Below, one piece after another: positions 13,781 to 27,080 of a DNA stretch of 64,000 nucleotides. The stretch is from Prorocentrum cordatum (Eukaryota; Sar; Dinophyceae; Prorocentrales; Prorocentraceae). The notes under the pieces are model-generated. The model saw only the letters and a list, made by a program, of their open reading frames with translations. It had not been told where the DNA came from and made no database searches. The stretch's first letter is position 1; the number at the start of each line of letters is the position of its first letter. The translations under genes were made by a program, and so were the position numbers. The stretch spans positions 489,370 through 553,369 of the forward strand of contig CAUYUJ010000359.1 of NCBI GenBank assembly GCA_963575745.1, read 5' to 3'.

Positions 13781-16700
13781 AAACAGAAAAAAAAGGGCAT
13801 GCAACACAGGGTCGACGTCTCGGAAGCCAAACCAATCGCAAACTACAATCTGACATTATGCCTCAGTGCCGCTCGGCGAGCTGGGATTATGCATGGTCAT
13901 CACCTGCGTCAGATGACCGTCGTGAGAACCGCATTGAGTTCTCGTCACAGCGACGATCCTGGGCATCGTACGACTAAATCACAGAACGTTCACTTATCGA
14001 CGGCGACTTGACACTGCCGCATGGGCTTGCAACTGTCACGATAAATGAAACGGGAATCCGACAAACTAAGCTCAAACCACTCATGTGCTTGACAACCAGG
14101 CATCCCTGAGTCAAGGAATGGCCGCCAACAAGATCCAAGTGTTGTCATCAAGACTGACGCAACCACATGGCAACGATGACACTGGCACACATGAACGGCG
14201 TGCGACAACGCCGGCAGGGCTACTAGTCCAGGCTATCAGACCACATGCGAAAAACATCCTGATACAGTCGTCTCAGACCACAGTGGGCCTCAGACACAGC
14301 CAAGAGAACAGTGATGTCATCCTCAGAGCCCAGATTGAATTCGAATCGCAAGCAGAGAAGGAAGTGCATGCATACCATCGCAACACAGATTCAACGCCTC
14401 GGAAGCCAAACATCAATCGCAAACTGCAATCTGGCATTATGCCTCGCTGCCGCTCTGCGAGCTGGGATTATGCAAGGTCGTCACCTGCATCAGATGACCG
14501 TCGTGAGAACCGCATTGAGTTCTCGTCACAGCGACGATCCTGGGCATCGTACGACCAAATGACAGAACCTTCACTTATCAACGGCGCCTTGAAACTGCCG
14601 CAGTGGCTGGCAACTGTCACGATGAACGAATCGAGACTCCGACCAACTAATCTAAAACCACTCATGTGCTGGACAACAAAGCATCCCTGAGTCATGGAAT
14701 GGCCGCCAACAATATCCAAGCGTTGTCATCAAGACTGACGCAACCACATGGCAACGATGACACTGGCACAAATAAAGGGCGTGCGACAACGTCGGCAGGG
14801 CTACTAGTCTGGCCTATCAGACCACATGCGAAAAACATCCTGATACAGTCGTCTCAGACCACGGTGGGCCTCCGACACAGCCAAGAGAACAGTCATGCCA
14901 TCACTCAGAGCCCAGATTGAATTCGAATCGCAAGCAGAGAAGGAAGTGCATGCATACCATCGCAACACAGATTCAACGCCTCGGAAGCCAAACATCAATC
15001 GCAAACTGCAATCTCGCATAACGCCGCAAGGCCGCTCGGCGAGCTGGGATTATGCATGGTCATCACCTGCGTCAGATGACCGTCGTGAGAACCGCATTGA
15101 GTTCTCGTCATAGCGACAATCCTGGGCATCGTACGACTAAATCACCGAACGTTCACTTATCAACGGCGCCTTGAAACTGCCGCAGTGACTGGCAACTGTT
15201 ACGATGAACGAAACGAGAATCCGACCAACTAATCTAAAACCACTCATGTGCTGGACAATCAGGCATCCCTGAGTCATGGAATGGCCGCCAACAAGATCCA
15301 AGTGTTGTCTTCAAGACTGACGCAACCACATGGCAACGATGACACTGGCACAAATAAAGGGCGTGCGACAACGTCGGCAGGGCTACTAGTCTGGCCTATC
15401 AGACCACATGCGAAAAACATCCTGATACAGTCGTCTCAGACCACAGTGGGCCTCAGACACAGCCAAGAGAACAGTCATGTCATCACTCAGAGCCCAGATT
15501 GAATTCGAATCGCAAGCAGAGAAGGAAGTGCATGCATACCATCGCAACACAGATTCAACGCCTCGGAAGCCAAACATCAATCGCAAACTGCAATCTGGCA
15601 TTATGCCTCGCTGCCGCTCGGCGAGCTGGGATTATGCATGGTCATCACCTGCGTCAGATGACCGTCGTGAGAACCGCATTGAGTTCTCGTCACGGCGGCG
15701 ATCCTGGGCATCGCACGACTAAATCACCGAACGTTCACTTATCAACGGCGCCTTGAAACTGCCGCTGTGGCGGGCAACTGTCACGATGAATGAAACGAGA
15801 ATATGACCAACTAGTCTTAAACCACTCATGTGCTGGACAACCAGGCATCCCTGAGTCATGAAATGGCCACCAACAAGACAAGGTCGACATGTTGTCATCA
15901 ATACTGACGCAACCCAATGGCAAAGCTCACACCAGCACAAGTGAACAGCGTACGACAACGTCGGCAGGGCTACTAGTCCAGGCTATCAGACCAAATGCGA
16001 AAAACATCCTGATACAGTCGTCTCAGACCACGGTGGGCCTCAGACACAGCCAAGAGAACAGTCATGTCATCACTCAGAGCCAGATTGAATTCGAATCGCA
16101 AGCAGAGACGGAAGTGCATGCAACAAAAGTTCAACGCCTCAGAAGCTAAATCAATCGCAAACTGCAATCTGGCATTATGCCTCGCTGCCGCTCGGCGAGC
16201 TGGGATTATGCATGGTCATCACCTGCGTCAGATGACCGTCGTGAGAACCGCATTGAGTTCTCGTCACAGCGACGATCCTGGGCATCGTACGACTAAATCA
16301 CCGAACGTTCACTTATCAACGGCGCCTTGAAACTGCCGCATGGCCTGGCAACTGTCACGATGCATGAAACGGGAATCCGACAAACTAGTCTCAAACCACT
16401 CATGTTCTGGACAATCAGGCATCCCTGAGTCATAGGATGGCCGCCAACAAGATCCAAGTGTTAACATCAAAACTGACGCACCCACATGGCAACGATGACA
16501 CCGGCACAAGTAAACAGCGTACGACAACGTCGGCAAGGCTACTAGTCCAGGCTATCAGACCAGATGCGAAAAGCATCCTGATACAGTCGTCTCAGACCAC
16601 AGTGGGCCTCAGACACAGCCAAGAGAACAGTGATGTCATCACTCAGAGCCCAGATTGAATTCGAATCGCAAGCAGAGAAGGAAGTGCATGCATACCATCG

Positions 16701-18099
16701 CAACACAGATTCAACGCCTCGGAAGCCAAACATCAATCGAAAACTGCAATCTGGCATTATGCCTCGCTGCCGCTCGGCGAGCTGGGATTATGCATGGTCA
16801 TCACCTGCGTCAGATGACCGTCGTGAGAACCGCATTGTGTTCTCGTCACAGCGACGATCCTGGGCATCGTACGACTAAATTACAGAACGTTCACTTATCA
16901 ACGGCGCCTTGAAACTGCCGCAGTGGCTGGAAACTGTCACGATGAATGAAACGAGAATCCGACCAACTAATCTCAAACCACTCATGGGCTGGACAACAAA
17001 GCATCCCTGAGTCATGGAATGGCCGCCAACAAAATCTAACTCCTGTAATCAAAACTGACGCAACCACATGGCAACGATGACACTGGCACAAGTAAACAGC
17101 GTACGACAACGTCGGCAGGGCTACTAGTCCAGGCTATCAGACCACATGCGAAAAACATCCTGATACAGTCGTCTCAGACCACAGTGGGCCTCAGACACAG
17201 CCAAGAGAACAGTGATGTCATCACTCAGAGCCCAGATTGAATTCGACTCGCAAGCAGAGAAGGAAGTGCATGCATACCATCGCAACACAGATTCAACGCC
17301 TCGGCAGCCAAACATCAATCGCAAACTGCAATCTCGCATTATGCCTCGCTGCCGCTCGGCGAGCTGGGATTATGCATGGTCATCACCTGCGTCAGATGAC
17401 CGTCGTGAGAACCGCATTGAGTTCTCGTCACGGCGGCGATCCTGGGCATCGCACGACTAAATCACCGAACGTTCATCTATCAACGGCGCCTTGAAACTGC
17501 CGCCGTGGCTGGCAACTGTCACGATGAATGAAACGAGAATATGACCAACTAGTCTTAAACCACTCCTGTGCTGGACAACCAGGCATCCCTGAGTCATGGA
17601 ATGGCCGCCAACAAGATCCAAATCTTGTCATCAAAACTGACGCACCCACATGGCAACGATCACATCGGCACACGTAAACAGCGTACGACAACGTCGGCAG
17701 GGCTACTAGTCCAGGCTATCAGACCACATGCGAAAAGCATACATACAGTCGTCTCAGACCACAGTGGGCCTCAGACACAGCCAAGAGAACAGTGATGTCA
17801 TCACTCAGAGCCCGAATTGAATTCGAATCGCAAGCACAGAAGGAAGTGCAGGCAAACCATCGCAACACAAAGTTCAACGCCTCAGAAGCCAAATATCAAT
17901 CGCAAACTGCAGTATCGCATTAACGCCGCAAGGCCGCTCGGCGAGCTGGGACTATGCATGGTCATCACCTGCGTCAGATGACCATCGTGAGAACCGCATT
18001 GAGTTCTCATCACAACGACGATCCTGGGCATCGTACAACTAAATGGCCGAACGTTCACTTATCAGCAGCGCCGTGAAGCTGCCGCAGCGGCTGACAACA

Positions 18100-20330
18100 C
18101 ACATAACGATGAATACGACCACTCATCTCGAACACCCCATGTGCTGGACTACCTGGCATCCCTGTTTCACGGAATGACAACCAATACATTCAAAGAGTTG
18201 TCGTAAAGACTGACGCAACCATATGGTAACGATGACACCGGCACAGGTAAACAACTTACGTCAACTTCAGCAGAGCTAAGCATCCGACCAAGTCGTGTGG
18301 AACAACAAGTGTGCTGGACTACTGGAATCCAGGTTTCATGGACGCTAAAAGGAACGTATCAACCTCATCGAGATTGACGCATACCGATGACGACGATGAC
18401 AACACAAAACAAACAGCGTACGGTAATGCCTGCAGAGCAAATAGTCCAGGCTATCAGATCAAATGCGAAAATCAACCTGATGCAGTCGTCTCAGACCACA
18501 GTGGGCCTCAGACACAGCCAAGAAAACAGTGATGACATCATTCAGAGCCCGAGCTGAGTTCGAATCGCAAGCATGGAAGAACGTGCATGCACGCCATACC
18601 AACACACACCCAAGGCCAAACATACCAACAACCATCGCTAATCACAATCTCGCATCATGCCGCACTGCCGCTCGGCGAGCTGGGATTAACAATCCAGGAT
18701 ACCAAACCAAATTCGAACAACACCTTGATGCAATCGTCGCAGACCACAGTGGGCCTCCGACACAGCCAAGAGAACAGTGATGTCATCGCTCAGATCCCGA
18801 ATTGAGTCCGAATATTAAGCAGAGAACAAGTGCAAGCACATCACATCACAAAACAAACTCAGCGCCAATAACGAGAAACAACCATCTCAAATTACCATTT
18901 CGCATCATGCCGCACTGCTTCTGTGTGAGCTGGGGTCAACAATCCAGGCTATCAGACTAGATTCGAACAACAACCTGATACAGTCGTCTCAGACCACAGT
19001 GAGCCTCAGACACAGCCAAGAGAACAGTGATGCCATCACTCGGAGCCCGAATTGATTCCGAATCGCAAGCAGAGAAGGAAGTGCATGCAAAACAGCAAGG
19101 ACGCAACGGCGATAAAAACAACAGACATATCTCAAAATACAATCTCGCATCATGCCGCACTGCCGCTCGGCGAGCTGGGATCACTAATCCAGGCTATCAG
19201 ACCACATGCGAAAAACCGCCTGATACAGTCGTCTCAGACCACAGTGGGCCTCAGACACAGCCAAGAGAACAGTCATGTCATCACTCAGAGCCCTAATTGA
19301 GTTCGAATCGCAAGCAGAGAAGGAAGTGCATGCAAACCATAATAATAAGGACTCAGCACAAGAAAAAACAGACAACAACTTAAACTTACAATATGAAAAC
19401 ATGTCGTACTGCCGCTCGGCGAGCTGGGATGAATGATCAATGCTGTCAGACCAGATTCGAAAAACAAACTGATACAGTCGTCTCAGACCACACTGGGCCT
19501 ACTTCGAATCGCAAGCAGAGATGAAAGCGAAGTCAAACCATCACAACACAATCTCGAGGCCAATAAAGACAAACAGGAATCTCAAATCACACTCTCGCAT
19601 CATGCCGCACTGCCGCTCGGCGGGCTGGGATTGTGTATGGTAATCACCTGCATCAGATGACCGTCGTGAGAACCGCATTGAGTTCTCGTCACAACGACAA
19701 TCGTGGGCATCATTAGTCCATATGACTCAGCGTCCACTTATCATCTGCGCTTTCACATGCAACAAAAACACCCATCAGAACATCATGAACCGAGAATCTA
19801 ACCAACTCGTGTGGATAAACACATGCGCTGGACTATCAGGGCATCCCCAAGTCATGCCCGCCAAATGTGAATCGTTCTCATCGAGACTGACGCAACTAAA
19901 TGACGACGACAACACCGGCACAAAGTAAACAGTGCACGGCAACGTCTGAAGAGCAAATAGTCCAGGCTATCAAACCAAATGCGGAAAACAACATGATAGA
20001 GTCGTCTCAGGCCACAGTGGGCCTCAGACACAGCCAAGGGCACAGTGATGTCATCACTCAGAGCGCGAATTGAGTTCTAATCGCAAGCAGATAAGACAGC
20101 GCATGCAAACCATCACAACAAAGACTCAGCGCCAATAAAGACAGACAGACAGACATATCATAATGCAATCTCGCATCATGCCGCACTGCCGCTCGGCGAG
20201 CTGGGATTATGTATGGTCATCACCTGTACCAGATGACGGTCGTGAGAGCCGCATAAAGTTCTCGTCACAGCGACGACTGGGCGACTGGGCATCATAACTC
20301 CGAATGGCTGAGCGATCACTTATCAACTGC
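18100..20330 (+). repeat. satellite array, mostly short monomer of about 250 bp
   Basis: The same satellite family as to the left, but most units lack a 325-bp segment. In these units gctcggcgagctggga runs almost directly into ccaggctatcagacca, whereas in the long monomer the two are separated by the block with catcacctgc, catgtgctggac and the caacgtcggcaggg end. The marker cagtcgtctcagacc recurs about every 250 bp near 18,480, 18,735, 18,975, 19,224 and 19,474. Some long units persist (19,620-19,990 and 20,190-20,330). Divergence between units is higher than in the long-form array. Confidence 0.85.
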
Positions 20331-20334
20331 GCCT

Positions 20335-22870
20335 TCAACTGCAACCGCCTATCCTGGCGAAGGGCCCAGCCATTTGCGAGTACCGTCGTTGTGGGTCTCG
20401 CCGTAGGTGGACCTCCTCATTGGGCCAAGAAGCGTGCGAAGAGTGTGCCGAGATGGGGCGAGCGCTGCCTCTGGCGCCTGAGCTAGAGCCCCATGTTGTG
20501 GGGCCACGAATGGTGAGGGCGGGGTGCAGAACAGGGCGGAGCCGCCATGCGGGTACTGCCACTGGCGCCTGCGGTGGAACTTCCGTTGGGGCCACGAAGC
20601 GTGCGGGGGATGTGCCGACATGGGCGGCCGGGACGCATGCGATGCGAACTGCGCCACTGATACCTGACCGCCCCAGGGATTAGAAAGTCCGGATCGGCAC
20701 TGCAGGCCCCCTTGCATCGTCGCCATCAGATGGGGCCGGGAGCTTCGACTGTTCCTGGACCTTCGACTCCGGACCGTGGCCTCCGAGATGACCCCGCGAC
20801 AGGCCCGCGCGCCTAACAACAGGCAGGCACCGCAAGGCGCTGAGCACTGGAAGCAACAAGTTCTGTTTAGAATCGCCCACGCCGATAGAGGTAAACAGGA
20901 CTTGCAGGAAGCCCCAAGCAGAAACGCAATTTTCAGGCAACATAAGTGGGACATGCATTTTTTGCATGAGGAAGTCCTGAGCGGAATCGCCAAAATCTGG
21001 TGGCCTCTGAAAATCTCCAGCAGCCTGAAAAGCGACTGCAATTTTATGGTGAAAGTATTGGGCGGAATGCGAATTTCCGATCGTCACCCCATTTGGCGAT
21101 TATGATATAAAGGGGGTGATGATGCACTGGACATTTTGCCATGGCGGCCTCTGCAACATTGTATCGGGGCCCCGTGGCCTAACGGGAACCGAACATCAAA
21201 GCTTCTTCCCCGACATCTGCGGACCAGACTTTCTAATCCAGGGGGGTGTAGGTGCAGCTCCCCATCCACGAAACGTATGAGGGTGTGCCGCAACGAGTGG
21301 CCGGGACGCATGCGAACTGCGCCACTGGGACCTTCGGTGGAGCTCTCTGTGGGGCCACGAAACGCATGAGGAAGTGCCGAAATGAGTGGCTGGGACGCAT
21401 GCGAACTGCGCCACTGGGACCTCAGGTGGAGCTCCCAATGGGGTTGCGAATCGCGTGAGGGTGTGGCAAATTAAGTGGCCGGGACGCATGCGAACTGCGC
21501 CACTGGGAACTTGGGAGGAGCTCTCTGTGGGACCACGAAACGTGTGAGGGGTGTACCGATATGGGTGACTGGCACGCATGCGAACTATGTCAGTGGCGCC
21601 TTCGCTGGAGCTCCCCATGGGGCCACGAAGCGTGTGGGGGTGTGCCGGCACGAGTGGCCGGGACGCGTGCGAACTGCGCCACTGGGATCTTCGGTGGAGC
21701 TCCCCATGGGGCCACGAAGCGTGTGAGGGTGTGCCGGCACGAGTGGCCGGGACGCGTGCGAACTGCGCCACTGGGACCTTCGGTGGAGCTCCCCATGGGG
21801 CCACGAAGCGTGTGAGGGTGTGGCACGAGTGGCCGGGACGCGTGCGAACTGCGCCACTGGGACCTTCGGTGGAGCTCCCCATGGGGCCACGAAGCGTGTG
21901 CCGGCACGAGTGGCGGGACGCGTGCGAACTGCGCCACTGGGACCTTCGGTGGAGCCATGGGGGCACGAAAGTGGCCGAGTGGGGACGCGTGCGAACTGCG
22001 CCACTGGGACCTTCGGTGGAGCTCCCCATGGGGCCACGAAGCGTGTGAGGGTGTGCCGGCACGAGTGGCCGGGACGCGTGCGAACTGCGCCACTGGGACT
22101 TCGGTGGAGCTCCCCAATGGGGCCACGAAGCGTGTGAGGGTGTGCCGGCACGAGTGGCCGGGACGCGTGCGAACTGCGCCACTGGGACCTTCGGTGGAGC
22201 TCCCCATGGGGCCACGAAGCGTGTGAGGGTGTGCCGGCACAAGTGGCCGGGACGCGTGCGAACTGCGCCACTGGGACCTTCGGTGGAGCTCCCCATGGGG
22301 CCACGAAGCGTGTGAGGGTGTGCCGGCACGAGTGGCCGGGACGCGTGCGGGACGCGTGCGAACTGCGCCACTGGGACCTTCGGTGGAGCTCCCCATGGGG
22401 CCACGAAGCGTGTGAGGGTGTGCCGGCACGAGTGGCCGGGACGCGTGCGAACTGCGCCACTGGGACCTTCGGTGGAGCTCCCCATGGGGCCACGAAGCGT
22501 GTGAGGGTGTGCCGGCACAAGTGGCCGGGACGCGTGCGAACTGCGCCACTGGGACCTTCGGTGGAGCTCCCCATGGGGCCACGAAGCGTGTGAGGGTGTG
22601 CCGGCACGAGTGGCCGGGACGCGTGCGAACTGCGCCACTGGGACCTTCGGTGGAGCTCCCCATGGGGCCACGAAACGTGAGGGTGTGCCGGCACGAGTGG
22701 CCGGGACGCATGCGAACTGCGCCACTGGGACCTTCGGTGGAGCTCCCCATGAGGCCACGAAACGTGTGAGGGTGTGCCGAAACGAGTGGCTGGGACGCAT
22801 GCCTCTTGCGCCACTGGGACCTTAGGTGGAGCTCCCTATGGGGCCACAAAACGTGTGAAGGGTGTGCCAT
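20335..22870 (+). repeat. 89-bp minisatellite, locus 1, embedded in the satellite
   Basis: About 18 tandem units of 89 bp run from about 21,250 to 22,870, with about three strongly diverged units at 20,335-20,667. The core is ccttcggtggagctccc followed by ggggccacgaagcgtgtg. Satellite sequence stops near 20,335 inside a monomer and resumes inside a monomer near 23,020, so the block was inserted into, or expanded within, a satellite unit. The minus strand of the consensus unit contains no stop triplet in any frame, which produces spurious open frames of up to 534 codons. I do not call a protein here. Related 90-bp arrays lie at 52.5-54.1 and 57.5-58.7 kb. Confidence 0.9.
20668..21247. mobile_element. 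TIR element interrupting the 89-bp minisatellite
   Basis: A segment of about 580 bp with imperfect inverted ends: ggattagaaagtccgg on the left and the reverse complement of ccagactttctaatcc on the right. A second, inner pair of inverted arms lies near 20,690-20,740 and 21,085-21,134. The interior has open frames in both directions but no recognisable transposase. It separates diverged minisatellite units from the homogeneous array. I did not find a convincing target duplication. Confidence 0.5.
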
Positions 22871-22939
22871 AATGGTGGACATGCGGAGAGCAGAGGCAGG
22901 GATGGGAGGAGGAAGGACGGAGGAGGGGGCAGCGGGAAG

Positions 22940-23005
22940 TGAGTGGACGCGGGGCGCTGTCTCGTCAAAACGAGGACCCAACACCACAAGATGGTTGGGA
23001 AACAA
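22940..23005 (+). repeat. conserved trailer module after the 89-bp array, copy 1
   Basis: A module containing caaaacgaggacccaac and gatggttgggaa follows this array. The same module follows the 90-bp arrays at about 54,175-54,240 and 59,345-59,420. CCCAAC and GTTGGG can pair as a small hairpin. Confidence 0.75.
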
Positions 23006-23019
23006 CGGTCATGACAGAA

Positions 23020-26000
23020 TGCACCGTGTCCAACTCGTATGGATAAACACATGTGCTGGACTACAGGGCATCCCCTTATCCTGCCCGCCAATGGGGATCT
23101 ATCATTCACATCGAGACTGACGCAACCAAATGGCGACGATGACAACACAACGCACGCAGCGTACGAGAACCTCTGCAGATCATATAATCCAGGCTATCAG
23201 ACCAACTTCGAACAACAACCTAAAACAGTCGTCTCAGATCACACTGGGTCTCAGACACAGCCAAGAGAACAGTGGTGTCATCACTCAGAGCCCGAACTGA
23301 GATCGAATCGCAAGCAGAGAAGAAAGTGCATGAAAACCATCGCAGCGCCGACTCAGCGCCAATAAAGACGCACACGCAACATCTCACATTCCAATCTCGA
23401 TTCCAGCCGCACTGCTTCTGGGGGAGCTGGGATTCATGTTCCAGGCAATCAGACCATATTCGAATTACAACCTGATACAGTCGTCTCAGACCACAGTGGG
23501 CCTCAGACACAGCCAAGAGAACAGTGACGTCATCACTCAAAAACTGAAATGAATTCGAATCGCAAGAACATACATAAAACAATGTCTCAGCGCCAATAAA
23601 GACAAGCACACATCTCTATTTATAGTATCGCATCATGCCCGTATGCCGCTCGTCGAGCTGGGATTCAGAATCCAGGCTATCAGGCCAGATTCGAGCACCC
23701 ACATGATCAGCTGTCTCAGACCACACGGGGCCTGAGGCACAGCCAAGAGACCGAATTGAGTTCGAATTGCAAGCAGAAAAACATGCGCATGCAAACCATC
23801 ACAACACAGACTCAGCGCCAGTAAACACCAACAGGACTTTCAGCTTACAATCTCGCAAAATGCTAAACTGCCGCTCGGCGAGCTGGGGTTCACAGTCCAG
23901 GCTATCAGACAAGATTCGAACAACACGCTGATACAATCGTCTCAGACCAGTGGGCCTCAGTGATGACATCACTCGGAGCCCGAATTGAATTCGAATCGCG
24001 AGTAGGAAATAATGCGCATGCAAACCATCACAGCACCGACTCAGAGCCAGCAACGACACACACACACCATCTCACATTACAATATCGTATCCAGTCGCAC
24101 TGATTCTGGGGGAGCTGGGATTCATATTCCAGGCTACCAGACCAAATGCGAAAAACATTATGGTACAGTCGTCTCAGACCACAGTGGGCCTCCGACACAG
24201 CCACGGGAACAGTGATGCCATCACTCAAAGCCCGAATTGAGTTCGAATTGCAAGCAACTATGGACACGTCTACAAACCATCACCACACAATCTCAACGCA
24301 GGAACATGCACTCAGAAATCTCAAACTGCAATCTCGCATTACGCCACTCTGCCGCTTGGCGAACTGGGATACATAGTCCAGGTTATCAGACCACATTCGA
24401 ACACCAACCTGATACATTCGTCTCCGACCTTGCTTGGCCTCAGACACAGCCAAGAGAACAGTGGTGTCATCACTCAGAGCCCGAATGGAGTTCGAATCGC
24501 AAGCGGAGAAGAACGTGGATGGAAACCATCGCAACATAGACTCAGCGCCAAGAAAGACACACAACATCTCACATTACAATCTCGTATCATGCCGCTATCA
24601 GACCAGATTCGAACAACAACCTGACACAGTCGTCTCAGACCACAGTGGGCCTCAGACACAGCCAAAAGAACAGTGATGCCATCACTCAGAGCCCGAACTG
24701 AGATCGAATCGCAAGCGGAGAAGAAAGCGCATGGAGACCATCACACCACCGACTCATCTCACATCACAATATCGCATCATGCCGCACTGCCGCTCGGCGA
24801 ACTGGGATCAACAATCCAAACACTCAGACCAGATTCGAGAAACAACCGCTGGGCCTCAGACAACACACAGAGAACAGTGATGTCATCACTCAGAGCCCAA
24901 ATTGAGTTCGAATTGCAAAGAGAGTCGAAATTGCATGCAAGTCATAACAACACAGACTTTGTTCCAGCAAAGGCAGCAGGCATCTCAAACTAGAATCTCG
25001 CATCATGCCGCACTGCTTCTGGGGCAGCTGGGATCAACATTCCAGGCTATCAGACCAGATTCGAACAACAACCTGATACAGTCGTCTCAGACCGCGCTGT
25101 GCCGCAGACACAGCCAAGAGAACAGTGATGACATCACTCGGAGCCCGAATTGAGTTCGAATGGCAAGTAGAAAAACATGCGCATGCAAACCATCACAACA
25201 CAGACTGAGCGCCATGAAGACCAACAGACATCTCAGCTTACAATCTCGCATCATGCCACAATGCCGCTCGGCGGGCTGGGATTTCAGTCCAGGCTATCAG
25301 ACCAGATTCGAGCAACAATCTGACACATTCCTCTCAGACCACAGTGGGCCTCAGGCAGAACCAGCAGAACAATGAGATCATCACTCAAAGCCCGAATTGA
25401 ATCCGAATCCCAAACAAATATGGGCACGTCTACAAACCATCACCACACAGACTCAGCGCCGGAAAATGCAATCAGAAATCTCAAACTACAATCTCGCATC
25501 ATGCGACACTGCCGCTTGGCGAGCTGGGATTCATAGTCCAGACCAAATTCGAACACCAACCTGATACATTCGTCTCAGGCCACACTTGGCCTCAGGCACA
25601 GCCAAGAGAACAGTCATGTCACCACTCAGAGCCCAAATTGAATTCGAATCGCAAGCAGAGAAGAAAGTGCATGGAAACCATCACAACACAGACTCAGCGC
25701 CAAGAAAGACACACACACACAACATCTCAACTTACAATCTCGCATCATGCCGCAGAGCTTCTGGGGCAGCTGGGATCACCATTCCAGGCTATCAGACCGT
25801 ATTCGAACAAAAACCTGATACAGTCGTCTCAGACCACACTGGGCCTCAGACACAGCCAAGAGAACAGTGATGTCATCCCTCAGAACCCGAATTGAGTTCG
25901 GATCGCAATCAGAGAAGAAGACGCATGCAAACATCACAACACAGAGGCGAAAGGGCATGCGAACCATCACAACACAGACTCGACGCCAATGAAATGAAAC

Positions 26001-27080
26001 AGACATCTCAAATCACAATCTCGCATCATGCCACACTGGTTCTGGGCAAGCTGGGTTCAACAATCCAGGCAATCAGACTAGATTCGAACAACAATCTGAT
26101 ACAGTCGTCTCAGACCACAGTGGGCCTCAGACACAGCCAAGAGAACAGTGATGTCATCCCTCAGAGCCCGAATTGAGCTCGAATCGCAAATGGAAAAGAA
26201 AACGCATACAAACCATCACAACATGGAATCAGCGGCAGAACAATCAAACAGAACTCTCAACTTACACTCTCGCATCATGCCGCACTGCCGCTCGGCGAGC
26301 CGGGATCAACAATCCAAGCAATCAGACCATATTCGAGAAACAACCGCTGGGCCTCAGACAAACCCAAGAGAATAGTGATGCCACCACTCAGAGCCAAGAT
26401 TGAGTTTGAATTGCAAGCAGAGGTGACATTGCATGCAGGCCATAACAACACAGACTTTGCACCAGCAAAGACAACAGACATCTCAAACTACAATATCGCA
26501 TCATGCCGCACTGCTTCTGGGGCAGCTGGGATCACCATTCCAGGCTATCAGACCAGATTCGAACAACAAGCTGATACAGTCGTCTCAGACCACGCTGGGC
26601 CGCAGACACAGCCAAGAGAACAGTGATGTCATCACTCAGAGCCCAAATAGAGTTCGAATCGCAAGCAGAGCACATACTCAGCGCCAGTAAGGACAACCAG
26701 AAGTCTAACATTACAATCTCGCATCACGCCGCACTGCCGCTCGGCAGCCCGAACTGAGTTCGAATCGCAAGCAGAGAAGATAGTATCAGCAAACAATCGC
26801 AACACCGACTCAGCGCCAGTAAAGACAAACTCATCTCAAATCACAATCTCGCATCATGCCACATTGCCGCTTGGCGAGCTGGGATCAACAATCCAGGAAA
26901 TCTAACCAGATTCGAGCAACAACTTGACCCACTCGTCTCAGACCACAGCGGGCCTCATACACAGCCAAGAGAACAGTAATGTCATCACTCAGAGCCCAAA
27001 TTGAGTTCAAATCGCAAGCGGAGCACATACTCAGCGCCAGTAAAATCTAACATTACAATCTCGTATCACGCCGCACTGCC
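23020..27080 (+). repeat. satellite array, short diverged monomers
   Basis: Continuation of the short-form satellite with units of about 230-290 bp. Markers are gtcgtctcagacc, the tcactcagagcccgaat block, ttcgaatcgcaagcag and gctgggatcaac. Many units carry a gcttctggggcagctggg variant in place of the usual gctcggcgagctggg. Units shorten and decay towards 27,080, where the array ends. It is non-coding. Confidence 0.85.

Larger units (their letters stand above)
600..18100 (+). repeat. satellite array, long monomer of about 575 bp
   Basis: About 30 head-to-tail copies of a unit of roughly 565-585 bp. A convenient marker is cagtcgtctcagaccac, which occurs at about 1423, 1990, 2570, 2861, 3440, 4469, 5036, 5584, 6148, 6728, 7758, 8320, 8898, 9474, 10048, 10626, 11395, 11962, 12541, 13110 and onward. 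Conserved blocks include the palindrome agtgatgtcatcact, gaattcgaatcgcaagcag, gctcggcgagctggg and catgtgctggac. A few units are truncated (near 2570-2861 and 3905-3940) or extended (10626-11395). Frames are repeatedly broken by stops, so the array is non-coding. It is more AT-rich than the rest of the window. The leftmost unit (600-1190) is the most diverged, as expected for an array edge. Confidence 0.95.

Noticed and set aside
21196-23005. Long minus-strand open frames (up to 534 codons) over the 89-bp repeat
   Set aside because: They follow from a stop-free repeat unit and the translation is the same 89-residue pattern from all three frames. No independent sign of coding.
600-27080. Repeated 60-140-codon open frames in the satellite
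   Set aside because: They recur in every monomer, are interrupted by stops and vary in length, and all frames are equally affected.
600-27080. CRISPR-like regular repeat array
   Set aside because: Units are 250-580 bp with no short constant repeat plus unique spacers, and the sequence is eukaryotic.
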